Assembly: GCA_964582415.1 (NCBI GenBank)
Contig: CAZOSF010000049.1
Coordinates: 1 to 19,292, forward strand
Direction of reading: 5' to 3'
DNA: 19,292 bases
Source of the DNA: CAZOSF01 sp964582415
GTDB lineage: Bacteria > Bacteroidota > Bacteroidia > Flavobacteriales > Flavobacteriaceae
The position numbers were made by a program, and so were the translations under genes. Shown piece by piece: positions 7,002 to 14,973 of the stretch. Each line of letters starts with the position of its first letter. Within the stretch, counting starts at the first letter, position 1. The notes under the pieces are model-generated. The model was not told the origin of the DNA and made no database searches. It saw only the letters and a list, made by a program, of their open reading frames with translations.

Positions 7002-7457
7002 TTACCAATCTTTATTCGACTTTATTTTAGCNNNNNNNNNNNNNNNNNNNNNNNNNNNNNNNNNNNNNNNNNNNNNNNNNNNNNNNNNNNNNNNNNNNNN
7101 NNNNNNNNNNNNNNNNNNNNNNNNNNNNNNNGCTTTGTGTTTTTCCGCTTTGGTCTGAGCTACTCCCGCCGCCTGTTGATAGCGGCGCATGGCCTCATCG
7201 TTTTTCTTTTCGTTATAGTAGGCATTCCCTAAATTGTACTTGCCTACTTCCTCCTTCGGATTGATAGCGATGGCCTTCCGGTAGTTGACCTCCGCCTCGA
7301 TAAATTCATCATTGAAAAGTTGTTCGTTTCCTTCGGCAACCAATTGTTCGGTTTCCTGCTCCAACTGAAGTTGTTCCTTGGTAGGCTCCTGTGCCCATAG
7401 GCTGCCTCCTACCAAAAAAAGCATTCCCAGTAAGATTGTATGTCGTAATTCCTTCAT
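7002..7457 (-). CDS. batC: BatC: TPR protein, middle lost in assembly gap
   Basis: The N-terminal 108 residues are visible: a signal peptide (1-23, ending SLWAQ) and two TPR repeats (about 40-107, with VGKYNLGNAYYNEKKNDEA). The last nine residues (AKIKSNKDW) lie beyond the gap. Flavobacterial BatC proteins I know are longer (about 250 residues or more), with a Gln/Asp/Asn/Lys-rich low-complexity linker ending near K-D-W, so more than 100 bases may be missing. The start ATG at 7457 was chosen because it gives a clean signal peptide 1 base after the batB stop. ATG 7475 would add MKERNK and overlap batB by 17 bases. The gene is probably intact in the organism. Confidence 0.82.
   Translation of the reverse strand: MKELRHTILLGMLFLVGGSLWAQEPTKEQLQLEQETEQLVAEGNEQLFNDEFIEAEVNYRKAIAINPKEEVGKYNLGNAYYNEKKNDEAMRRYQQAAGVAQTKAEKHKXXXXXXXXXXXXXXXXXXXXXXXXXXXXXXXXXXAKIKSNKDW
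7032..7131. other. Assembly gap (100 N) inside batC
   Basis: Exactly 100 N, so probably a placeholder length. It covers the region where BatC proteins have a repetitive polar linker, a plausible cause of assembly failure. The two flanking coding parts read in the same frame across it, but this carries no weight given the unknown size. Confidence 0.95.
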
Positions 7458-7458
7458 T

Positions 7459-8499
7459 TTATTTCTCTCCTTCATTAAACAAATTCAATTTCTGTACCCA
7501 AGCTGTTTTTCGTTCCAATAGGAAAATATCGAGCACCAACAAAAGCAACGCCCCAGCCAAAAACCATTGAAACTGGTCTTTGAAATCGGTGAACTGTTTG
7601 GCTTCGAATTCCTTCTTATCCATGCCATTCAAAATGGCTGTGACCGTTTCTACCACTTCCTTGGTATTGGTTCCATCGATATATTCCCCATCGGCGTTCT
7701 CGGCAATTTTGGTGAGGGTTTCCACGTTCAATCGGGTAATCACCTGCTCGTTGTTTTCATCCCGTAAATAGAATTGAACAATGCCATTCCGTTTTATCGG
7801 AATTAGATTTCCCTTCTCGGTCCCCACCCCAATGGTAAAAATTCGTATGCCCATTTTAGCAGCTTCCTCCACAATGCTTTCCACATTCCCTTCATGATCT
7901 TCCCCATCACTAATGATAAACAGGACTCGGTTGGTCTGTTCCTCATCGTTGTAATAGGTTTGAGCCAAGGAAATGGCTTCCGTAATCGCTGTTCCCTGAG
8001 AAGAAACCATGTCGGTATTCATACTGCTCAAGAAGAGTTTTGCTGAGGAAAAGTCGGTTGTAATAGGCACCTGAGGAAAAGCACTTCCCGCGTAACCGAT
8101 AATCCCTACACGATCTCCTGCCAAACTATTTATAATTTGAGTGACCAACTGCTTCGATTTCTCCAAACGATTGGGGGCAATGTCTTCCGCCAACATACTT
8201 TTGGATACGTCTAAAGCAAAAACCACATCCACTCCCTCCCGTTTTACGGTTTCAATTTTGGTTCCGATTTTCGGATTTACCAAAGCAAAGCTTAAACAGG
8301 CCAAGGCCAAGGAGATAAGGATAAATTTCAACACCGATTTGAAAACCGACCGATCGGGGCTTAGGCGTTTCAATAGGTGAGAGGCCGCAAATTTTGATTG
8401 CACACGTCTTCTCCAAAACAATATCCCAAAGAACAACAAGGCCATTACTGGAATGACCAGTAGCACATAAAAGTAAATGGGTTGTTCTAATTGATACAT
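7459..8499 (-). CDS. batB: BatB: von Willebrand A domain membrane protein
   Basis: A 346-residue protein with two N-terminal membrane segments (about 8-28 and 57-74), a VWA domain (about 90-290) and a C-terminal membrane segment (about 312-328). The metal-ion-dependent adhesion site is complete: DVSKS (Asp97, Ser99, Ser101), Thr170 in SSQGTAI, and Asp198 in FIISDGED. The pre-VWA VNPKIGTKIETVKREGVD and the DIAPNRLEKSKQ segment are typical of BatA/BatB. It should work next to BatA in the membrane complex driven by the operon's MoxR ATPase. Its start codon abuts the batA stop with no spacer. Confidence 0.93.
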   Translation of the reverse strand: MYQLEQPIYFYVLLVIPVMALLFFGILFWRRRVQSKFAASHLLKRLSPDRSVFKSVLKFILISLALACLSFALVNPKIGTKIETVKREGVDVVFALDVSKSMLAEDIAPNRLEKSKQLVTQIINSLAGDRVGIIGYAGSAFPQVPITTDFSSAKLFLSSMNTDMVSSQGTAITEAISLAQTYYNDEEQTNRVLFIISDGEDHEGNVESIVEEAAKMGIRIFTIGVGTEKGNLIPIKRNGIVQFYLRDENNEQVITRLNVETLTKIAENADGEYIDGTNTKEVVETVTAILNGMDKKEFEAKQFTDFKDQFQWFLAGALLLLVLDIFLLERKTAWVQKLNLFNEGEK

Positions 8500-9504
8500 C
8501 TAGATAAAACTTTTAAATACGGTGTTTCTCAACAAGAATTCCAAGGCTATCAGTCCGAGGGCAAAAAGCACCAAGGGCCGAAATTTCTCATCGTAATTCT
8601 TGTATTTGAATTCTTCTATATCGGTTTTTTCCAATTTGTTGATCTCGTCGTAAATCTCGTTCAATTTGGTGTTACTGGTAGCGCGGAAGTACTTACCTCC
8701 CGTAGTTTGTGCGATTTCCTTCAAGAGTTCCTCATCGATCTCCACCTGCACGTTTCCATATTGAAACTGTCCGTTGGCTTTGATGCCTATTGGGGAAATG
8801 GCCAGACCATTCGTTCCCAATCCGATGGTGTATACTTTTATTCCGAATTCCATGGCCAACTCGCTAGCGGTTCTTGGGTCGATAAAACCTGTATTGTTCA
8901 CCCCATCCGTGAGGAGAATGATTACCTTACTTTTAGCACGGCTGTCTTTTAAACGATTTACGGCAGTAGCCAATCCCATTCCGATGGCCGTTCCACCTTC
9001 AATGATGGTGTTGTATTTAATATCCTGCAAGGAGCTCAACACAATGGTCTTATCGCTCGTTAACGGGGTTTTGGTATAGCTTTCCCCAGCATATTCCACC
9101 AAGCCAATACGGTCGTTCGGACGACCGTTAATGAAACGTGCGGCAACCTGTTTCAGAGCATCCAAACGATTGGGTTTCAGATCGCGCGCCAACATACTCG
9201 CCGATACATCGATGGCCATCACAATGTCGATTCCTTTGGTAGTTTTGATACGCGTTGATTCATCTACGTTTCTGGGTCGGGCCATAGCGACTATAAGGGC
9301 TGAGAGAGCCAACAATCGCATCACAAATAGCAACGGACGTAATTTGGCCAACCAGTTTTTGGAACTTTTGAATCCCTGGATGCTGGAAATTCTCAAGGAG
9401 GCCGTTTGCTTGTTTCGTTTTAAGAAATACCATAGAACGACCACTGGCAGCAGTAAAAACAGCCAGAAAAATTCTGGGTTTACAAATTCAAAATTCGTCC
9501 ACAT
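8500..9504 (-). CDS. batA: BatA: von Willebrand A domain membrane protein
   Basis: A 334-residue protein with membrane segments at about 10-27, 58-75 and 310-325 and a VWA domain between (about 90-290). MIDAS residues are Asp99-Ser101-Ser103 (DVSAS), Thr172 (GGTAI) and Asp200 (LLTDG). The N-terminal FVNPEFFWLFLLLP and MARPRNVDESTRIKTTKGIDIVMAID segments are typical of BatA. It is a paralogue of the neighbouring BatB, differing in the loop after the MIDAS and in the C-terminal tail. The ATG at 9504 shares its A with the TGA of the preceding gene (TGATG), a coupling overlap. A TTG one codon upstream was not preferred. Confidence 0.93.
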   Translation of the reverse strand: MWTNFEFVNPEFFWLFLLLPVVVLWYFLKRNKQTASLRISSIQGFKSSKNWLAKLRPLLFVMRLLALSALIVAMARPRNVDESTRIKTTKGIDIVMAIDVSASMLARDLKPNRLDALKQVAARFINGRPNDRIGLVEYAGESYTKTPLTSDKTIVLSSLQDIKYNTIIEGGTAIGMGLATAVNRLKDSRAKSKVIILLTDGVNNTGFIDPRTASELAMEFGIKVYTIGLGTNGLAISPIGIKANGQFQYGNVQVEIDEELLKEIAQTTGGKYFRATSNTKLNEIYDEINKLEKTDIEEFKYKNYDEKFRPLVLFALGLIALEFLLRNTVFKSFI

Positions 9505-11156
9505 CAAGATTCCTTGTTTTGACCTGTTTGCTCGGTAACTTCCAATTCCACCGAATTCAAGATTCGTTCTTTTATAGCTTCTGCATACTTCCCGTCATTT
9601 TGGTAAACAATCAGGACCGATTGTACCCCGCCTTCTTGGGCGAAGATGACCAGTTCGTACACGCTCTTCTCTTTTAACATGCGTTTCTCCGACACCTGAA
9701 CATTGAAATCGCCATGAGCCCGCAACCCTTTGATTCCTTTTTCGGTTTCAAAATCGTCTCGCTTCACCACCATATTTTTCGCGCCTTGGGCCTCCAATTG
9801 GATGAGGGCGTTGTCCATGGCTGTATTTAAATCCATCTCACGCTGCTGTGGCGGCAACTGATAGGTAAACACACTCACATAGAAGGGCTCCCGAAGTCCT
9901 CCGGCAGCAAAAGCAGTGGTATTGATTTGTTGTGCCTTGGAAAGGGTATCTGGAATTCGCTTGAGGATTTCCGGGGTTTCAATCACCACTGCAGGAGTTC
10001 CGTATTCACTGCGATACCAACGGCTTTCCGATAGGTCTCTCATCTCATTTCCGAATACGGTATCGCGCACAGTCTCCCATCCAAAAATTCCAACAGCAAC
10101 CGCAGCAATCATCACCAGACCTGCTGCTGAGCCCACCGACCAACGGATGATGTTCTGGCGCTTGTGCTTACGCTCCATTGCTTCACGATACAATTCATCC
10201 TGTAGCAATTCCTCTTCCGTAGGTTCGGGCAAGGCTTCTTTGGTTTCGTTGATTACCTCTTCAATGGTAAAACGGTCGGCGCGCCATTGTCCTTCCTCTT
10301 GGTGCATTTTGGCAAACTTCACCAAATCGGCCCGTTTGAGAATGTTTTCAAGCTTTTTGATGGTATCGGCAGAAAAACTAAAATGGCCAGAATCCTTATG
10401 TAATAGCAGTCTTTCAATCAGTTCGTCGGTAGTGCTTTCCAACGCACGGTCGTCTACCTCGCGGTCGATGTATCTTTTTACAATTTCGGTAAGGGTAGAG
10501 TAATAGGCTTTTTCATTTTTCTCTGTCAATACTTCCGAGGCATCCAATTTTTGAAGGGCGGTGATCGCTTCTTCGTAAGGAGGCAATTGCCGTTCGCGTT
10601 CTTCCCTTAGTTTTTTTCTTCTTAAGAAATAGTAAATCCCACCCGCCAAAACCAACAAGGCCAAAATCCAAGAAAGCAGTTGGATCCAATCGAAGGGAGG
10701 CGAATCTACCTCAATGACTGGCTTGATATCGAACATTTTTTGCTGGGTAGTATCCACGGGAACGTTATGCACCAGCACGTCGATGGAATCGGTATCGAAC
10801 GGACGATCATCGATTAGTACCCGCTGCGCGGGAATACGATAAGCACCGGAATCGAATTGTGTGAGTCCGTAACGCTTTATCAATTTGTACCGATTGGAAA
10901 TTTTATTGGTATCTATCTTATAGGATTCGATTACCTCTAAAGCCCCGAAGTTCTTCCCCTCTGGAAAGAGCACCAATGAGGTCGTGTCGGCTTCTACCTC
11001 TAAGGTATATTTTATTTCTTCTCCTATTCGGATAGTAGTGGTATCTACCGAGGTTTTTACCTGAGAAAAGAGGGTGTGGGAAAAAAGAAATGCAACCAAT
11101 CCTGTGGAAAGGATTCGCTTGAAATTGGCGGTTTTATGTACAATTCCGGTTTGCAT
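9504..11156 (-). CDS. BatD-like membrane protein of the bat operon (550 aa)
   Basis: Lies between the DUF58 gene and batA, where Bacteroidota carry a poorly described membrane protein. It has a signal peptide (about 1-31), a short beta-rich periplasmic domain (32-155; SVDTTTIRIGEEIKYTLEV resembles the BatD start), TM1 (about 158-178) and a charged helical cytoplasmic part. That part contains YYSTLTEIVKRYIDREVDDRALESTTDEL (219-245), a DUF4381-like segment. TM2 (about 338-359) and a ~190-residue C-terminal domain follow (FYVSVFTYQLPPQ, SVYELVIFAQEGGVQSVLIVYQND). That last domain is not one I recognise; its membrane side follows only from the topology. It abuts the DUF58 gene with no spacer and overlaps batA by 1 base. 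Confidence 0.8.
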   Translation of the reverse strand: MQTGIVHKTANFKRILSTGLVAFLFSHTLFSQVKTSVDTTTIRIGEEIKYTLEVEADTTSLVLFPEGKNFGALEVIESYKIDTNKISNRYKLIKRYGLTQFDSGAYRIPAQRVLIDDRPFDTDSIDVLVHNVPVDTTQQKMFDIKPVIEVDSPPFDWIQLLSWILALLVLAGGIYYFLRRKKLREERERQLPPYEEAITALQKLDASEVLTEKNEKAYYSTLTEIVKRYIDREVDDRALESTTDELIERLLLHKDSGHFSFSADTIKKLENILKRADLVKFAKMHQEEGQWRADRFTIEEVINETKEALPEPTEEELLQDELYREAMERKHKRQNIIRWSVGSAAGLVMIAAVAVGIFGWETVRDTVFGNEMRDLSESRWYRSEYGTPAVVIETPEILKRIPDTLSKAQQINTTAFAAGGLREPFYVSVFTYQLPPQQREMDLNTAMDNALIQLEAQGAKNMVVKRDDFETEKGIKGLRAHGDFNVQVSEKRMLKEKSVYELVIFAQEGGVQSVLIVYQNDGKYAEAIKERILNSVELEVTEQTGQNKES

Positions 11157-12023
11157 TTACGCTCTTTTTTTAAAGTAGCCCAACAATTTTTTCACATAGC
11201 TTTCGTCGATGCGGCAGTCCATAACACCCGCACCGCTTTTCTGAAAGGCCTCCTTGAAGGCATCCACGCGTTCCTGATAGAAAGCATGGTATTGATTTCG
11301 CACCCTTTTAGAGGCTGTATTCACCAATAGCAATTCACCACTTTCCTCATCCTGCATCTGCACCATTCCAAGGTTTGGAATAGCTTCTTCCCGAGGGTCA
11401 TACACCCGAATACCGGTGACGTCATGTTTCCCGGCGACAATCTTTAGTGTGTCTTTATAGTTGTTGGTAATAAAGTCGGAAAGCACAAAAACAATGGCCT
11501 TTTTCTTCATTACGTTGTGCAGGTATTTCAAGGCTTGGGCCAAGTCGGTTTTGGTGCTTTTGGGTTCGAATTCCAGCAATTCCCGAATGATTCGAAGCAC
11601 ATGGGATTTACCTTTTTTCGGAGGAATAAACAATTCTATTTGATCGGAAAAAAGAATGAGTCCAATCTTATCGTTGTTCTGAAGGGCAGAAAAAGCCAAG
11701 GTCGCCGCAATTTCGGTCACCAATTCGTTTTTGAACTGGTTTTTGGTTCCGAAGAATTCCGATCCGGAAATGTCCACCACCAACATCATGGTAAGTTCAC
11801 GCTCCTCCTCAAACACCTTGATAAAGGGTTCGTTGTAGCGTGCGGTAACGTTCCAATCTATATTGCGTACATCATCGCCAAACTGGTATTGACGGACTTC
11901 ACTGAAGGTCATTCCCCTTCCTTTAAAAGTACTATGGTATTCCCCGCCAAAGACATGATCGCTCAGTCTTCGGGTTTTGATTTCAATCTTGCGTACTTTT
12001 TTAAGAAGTTCTTTTGTGTCCAC
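11157..12023 (-). CDS. DUF58 domain protein of the bat operon
   Basis: A 288-residue soluble protein. The N-terminal signature (GGEYHSTFKGRGMTFSEVRQ then FGDDVRNIDWNVTAR, about 27-62) and KVFEEERELT are diagnostic of the DUF58 family, VWA-like proteins normally encoded next to MoxR ATPases. A MIDAS-like motif is present at Asp84-Ser86-Ser88 (VVDISGS), with Thr159 (TKTD) and Asp183 (VLSDF) as further candidate ligands. It probably serves as the substrate or adaptor of MoxR. The start is GTG (12021-12023); no ATG lies in frame upstream in the 54-base gap to moxR, and this start gives the typical N-terminus MDTKELLKKVRKIEIKTRRL. Confidence 0.92.
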   Translation of the reverse strand: MDTKELLKKVRKIEIKTRRLSDHVFGGEYHSTFKGRGMTFSEVRQYQFGDDVRNIDWNVTARYNEPFIKVFEEERELTMMLVVDISGSEFFGTKNQFKNELVTEIAATLAFSALQNNDKIGLILFSDQIELFIPPKKGKSHVLRIIRELLEFEPKSTKTDLAQALKYLHNVMKKKAIVFVLSDFITNNYKDTLKIVAGKHDVTGIRVYDPREEAIPNLGMVQMQDEESGELLLVNTASKRVRNQYHAFYQERVDAFKEAFQKSGAGVMDCRIDESYVKKLLGYFKKRA

Positions 12024-12077
12024 GATTGCGTTTATTGGTTCAGGTTGATCAGTAGTTTACCTTCTACTCATAAACAA

Positions 12078-13082
12078 CTAGGGAACTTCGATTACATTGA
12101 CGATTTTGTTGATGAGATCTTCCGAGGTGACGTTCTCGGCCTCCGCTTCGTAGGTAACCCCGATACGGTGTCTTAACACATCGTGAACCACGGCACGCAC
12201 ATCTTCAGGAATCACATAGCCACGACGTTTTATAAAGGCATAACACTTGGCTGCCATAGCCAGGTTGATACTACCCCTTGGTGACGCCCCATAACTTATC
12301 AGCGGCTTGATTTCGGATAGGCCATATTTTTCAGGTGTACGGGTGGCAAAGATGATATCGAGAATGTATTTTTCAATTTTTTCGTCCATGTATACCTCTC
12401 GCACCGCACTTTGAGCACGGTTGATTTGCTCCAGAGTAACCACAGGATTCACTTGGTCATATCCTCCTTTCAGGTTTTGACGAATAATGAGTTGTTCTTC
12501 TTCAATTTTAGGATAATTGATCACCGTTTTCAGCATGAATCGGTCTACCTGTGCCTCAGGAAGCGGATAGGTTCCTTCCTGTTCGATTGGGTTTTGGGTT
12601 GCCATAACCAAGAAAGGTTTTTCCAGGATGAAAGTTTCCTCCCCAATGGTCACTTGTTTTTCCTGCATGGCTTCGAGCAAAGCCGATTGCACTTTTGCAG
12701 GTGCCCGGTTAATCTCATCAGCCAGCACAAAGTTGGCGAATATAGGTCCCTTTTTTATGCTGAAGTCACTCGACTTCATATTGTAAATGAGCGTTCCGAT
12801 TACATCGGCAGGAAGCAAATCCGGGGTAAACTGAATACGGCTGAAAGAACCATGAACGGCTTTTGCCAGCGTATTGATTGCAAGGGTTTTTGCCAATCCT
12901 GGGACTCCTTCCAGCAAAATGTGTCCTTGTGCTAGTAGCCCGATTAGCAAACGCTCTACCATATGTTTCTGTCCCACGATAACCTTGTTCATCTCCATGG
13001 AGAGGATATCGATAAAGGCGCTTTCTCTCTCAATTTTCTCATTGAGGGCCCCAATATCGAAAGTGGTGGTTGTTTGTTCCAT
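12078..13082 (-). CDS. moxR: MoxR family AAA+ ATPase
   Basis: A 334-residue ATPase heading the bat operon. Walker A is GVPGLAKT (59-66), Walker B VLADEINRA (119-127), sensor 1 MATQNP (160-165), and the C-terminal lid has the sensor-2-type SPRGS motif. MoxR proteins are thought to act as chaperones for metal-cofactor insertion or complex assembly together with VWA partners, three of which (DUF58, BatA, BatB) follow in the operon. The ATG at 13082 (MEQTTTTFDIGALNEKI) gives the normal family length. Frames reaching 13124 or a TTG at 13199 would add an unconserved leader overlapping promoter-like DNA. The spacer to the DUF58 gene is 54 bases, the largest in the operon. Confidence 0.93.
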   Translation of the reverse strand: MEQTTTTFDIGALNEKIERESAFIDILSMEMNKVIVGQKHMVERLLIGLLAQGHILLEGVPGLAKTLAINTLAKAVHGSFSRIQFTPDLLPADVIGTLIYNMKSSDFSIKKGPIFANFVLADEINRAPAKVQSALLEAMQEKQVTIGEETFILEKPFLVMATQNPIEQEGTYPLPEAQVDRFMLKTVINYPKIEEEQLIIRQNLKGGYDQVNPVVTLEQINRAQSAVREVYMDEKIEKYILDIIFATRTPEKYGLSEIKPLISYGASPRGSINLAMAAKCYAFIKRRGYVIPEDVRAVVHDVLRHRIGVTYEAEAENVTSEDLINKIVNVIEVP

Positions 13083-13153
13083 ACCTCTTATATTTTGTGC
13101 TATTTCACCTGTTAAAAAATTCATCGCAAATTGACCATTAATAATTAAAATCC

Positions 13154-13200
13154 TTGTTAACAATTGGTTAAAAAAACTAATAAATAAAGGGGTTAACAAA
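13154..13200 (-). promoter_or_regulatory. Putative moxR/bat operon promoter region with GTTAAC palindromes
   Basis: On the minus strand TTTG (13200-13197) and TAGTTTTT (13179-13172) fit a Bacteroidota -33/-7 pair with 17 bases between, with one mismatch in the -7 box. The palindrome TTGTTAACAA (13154-13163) lies just downstream, and a second GTTAAC (within GGTTAACAAA, 13191-13200) overlaps the -33 element. These could be operator half-sites, but this is a reading by eye in AT-rich DNA. Confidence 0.3.
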
Positions 13201-13221
13201 GATTTATGTTATTCGATTTCG

Positions 13222-13229
13222 TACATTTA
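13222..13229 (+). promoter_or_regulatory. Putative -7 box (TACATTTA) of the aldo/keto reductase gene
   Basis: TACATTTA differs from TAnnTTTG only at the last base and stands 12 bases before the ATG at 13242, the same distance as the box ahead of gpsA. A possible TTTA -33 element is at 13203-13206. Confidence 0.3.
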
Positions 13230-13241
13230 TTAAGATAAAAT

Positions 13242-14120
13242 ATGGACAGTATGAAACCAAATTTCACCAAAGTCATTCAAGGATGCATGGGATGGGGTAC
13301 TTGGGGTAAAAAATTGGAGAAAAAGGAGATGGCCGAGCTCATCGAATTTACCCTGGAATGCGGAATAACTTCCTTTGATCACGCCGATATTTATGGCGAC
13401 TATACTACAGAAGCAGCATTTGGGGATGCCTTCAAGGAAACCAAAATCAAGCGGGAAGACATTCAATTGATATCCAAATGTGGTATTCAATATGTTGGGC
13501 GCACCCGTGCCAATGAAATCAAACACTACCAGTACGATGCCGATTATATCATTTGGAGTGCAGAAAAATCCATTCGGGATTTGAGTACCGACTATCTCGA
13601 TCTTCTATTATTGCACAGGCCCAGCCCTCTGATGCATCCGGATGAGGTTGCAAAAGCGGTAGACAAATTATGGCATGATGGTAAAATTAAATCTTTTGGA
13701 GTTTCTAATTTTACTCCTTCTCAATCGGCTTTGATTGCCTCAAAAAGTACGGTACATTATAACCAGATTGAATTTTCCGTCACGCATTTGGATCCCTTGT
13801 TCGATGGTAGTTTAGACGATATGATGGTGAATTCTGTGGTTCCTATGTGTTGGAGTCCATTAGGAACCGTGCTCAAGGAAAAATCGGAACGCACCTACCG
13901 TATACATAGCGAACTTGTCCAGATGAAAGAGAAATACAATGCCACCTCGAGTCAGCTTTTGTTAGCGTGGATCATGAAACATCCGGCCCAGATTCATCCT
14001 GTTATTGGTACTGCCACCAAAGAGCGTATCGCTACCTCTGCGAAGGCAATGGAAATCGATATGGAAGAAGTGGATTGGTTCAAGCTTCTAACGGCAAGTC
14101 AAGGGCATAAGGTACCATAA
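13242..14120 (+). CDS. Aldo/keto reductase, YdhF-like
   Basis: A 292-residue NADPH-dependent carbonyl reductase of the TIM-barrel AKR superfamily. The catalytic tetrad is visible: Asp46 and Tyr51 (FDHADIYG), Lys79 (LISKCGI) and His125 (LLLLHRPSPL). The VIQGCMGWGTWG start, the TEAAFGDAF segment and the FGVSNFTPSQ strand place it closest to E. coli YdhF-type oxidoreductases. The cofactor site is suggested by the late PVIGTATKERI segment. The physiological substrate is unknown. The start may be ATG 13242 or the in-frame ATG 13251 (MKPNFTKVI). It is divergent from moxR with about 160 bases between, and is followed 52 bases later by an oxidoreductase gene. Confidence 0.9.
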   Translation: MDSMKPNFTKVIQGCMGWGTWGKKLEKKEMAELIEFTLECGITSFDHADIYGDYTTEAAFGDAFKETKIKREDIQLISKCGIQYVGRTRANEIKHYQYDADYIIWSAEKSIRDLSTDYLDLLLLHRPSPLMHPDEVAKAVDKLWHDGKIKSFGVSNFTPSQSALIASKSTVHYNQIEFSVTHLDPLFDGSLDDMMVNSVVPMCWSPLGTVLKEKSERTYRIHSELVQMKEKYNATSSQLLLAWIMKHPAQIHPVIGTATKERIATSAKAMEIDMEEVDWFKLLTASQGHKVP

Positions 14121-14172
14121 AATCTATTGCTACTTCCCTTCACTTTTTCGCCTTTAGTTGTACTTTTAAGGC

Positions 14173-14940
14173 ATGAATACTAATGATCAAAAAACTGCCC
14201 TCATTACTGGAGCAACCTCCGGAATTGGGAGAGCCACCGCTCAGCTATTTGCCGAAAAAGGCATTCGATTGGTGCTGTGCGGAAGGAGACAAGACAGATT
14301 ACAGGAATTGCAACAAGAGCTGATCGACAAAACCAAGGTGTTTGGCTTGCTTTTCGACGTTCGCGATCGGGAAAAGGTGTCGGCTTCCATAGCGGCCTTA
14401 CCTACCGAGTTCGCCAAAATCGATATTCTCATCAACAATGCTGGAAACGCGCATGGATTGGATCCTATCCAAGAAGGAAATCCCGATGATTGGGATGCCA
14501 TGTTGGATATCAATGTAAAGGGACTGCTGAATGTAACCCACGCCGTTCTTCCTGGAATGTTGGATCGACATACGGGTCATATCATCAATGTTGGATCGAC
14601 TGCAGGAAAGGAAGTCTATCCTAGAGGGAATGTTTATTGTGCCAGCAAATATGCTGTCGATGCCATCAACCAAGGGTTGCGCATCGATTTAATTGGAAAA
14701 GGCATTCGCGTAGGCGCGATTAATCCCGGGATGGTCGAGACGGAATTTAGTGAAGTGCGCTTTAAAGGGGATGTTGAAAAAGCGGCTAAGGTATATCAAG
14801 GATTTACCCCTCTCAAAGCAGAAGACATAGCAGATATTATTTGGTTTGTAGTGTCGCGCCCCTATCATGTGAATATCGCTGATTTGACCGTGATGAGTTT
14901 GGATCAGGCAAGTTCTACCATTGTGAACAAAAAGAACTAA
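14173..14940 (+). CDS. Short-chain dehydrogenase/reductase, YdfG-like
   Basis: A 255-residue classical SDR. The cofactor loop is TGATSGIG (12-19), the structural motif NNAG (88-91), and the catalytic residues Ser142 (NVGSTAG), Tyr155 and Lys159 (YCASK). Two arginines after the second beta strand (CGRRQDRL, Arg38-Arg39) indicate NADP preference. The GSTAGKEVYPRGNVYCASK stretch and the VETEF end resemble E. coli YdfG, an NADP-dependent 3-hydroxy acid/serine dehydrogenase, but the true substrate cannot be read from sequence. A TACTTTTA box (14161-14168) lies 4 bases before the ATG, so it may have its own near-leaderless promoter. Confidence 0.92.
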   Translation: MNTNDQKTALITGATSGIGRATAQLFAEKGIRLVLCGRRQDRLQELQQELIDKTKVFGLLFDVRDREKVSASIAALPTEFAKIDILINNAGNAHGLDPIQEGNPDDWDAMLDINVKGLLNVTHAVLPGMLDRHTGHIINVGSTAGKEVYPRGNVYCASKYAVDAINQGLRIDLIGKGIRVGAINPGMVETEFSEVRFKGDVEKAAKVYQGFTPLKAEDIADIIWFVVSRPYHVNIADLTVMSLDQASSTIVNKKN

Positions 14941-14973
14941 CGGACAACCGAAAACCGACAACTGAAAAGGGCC

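Noticed and set aside
9916..10503. Plus-strand 195-codon open frame inside the 550-residue bat-operon gene
   Set aside because: Ser/Arg-rich translation without motifs, fully antisense to a well-supported gene; a codon-bias shadow.
11517..12176. Plus-strand 219-codon open frame across the DUF58 gene and moxR end
   Set aside because: Spans two real genes in antisense, low-complexity Phe/Gly/Lys composition, no recognisable domain.
13083..13199. Longer MoxR starts at 13124 or TTG 13199
   Set aside because: The added residues are not typical of MoxR and overlap promoter-like AT-rich DNA.
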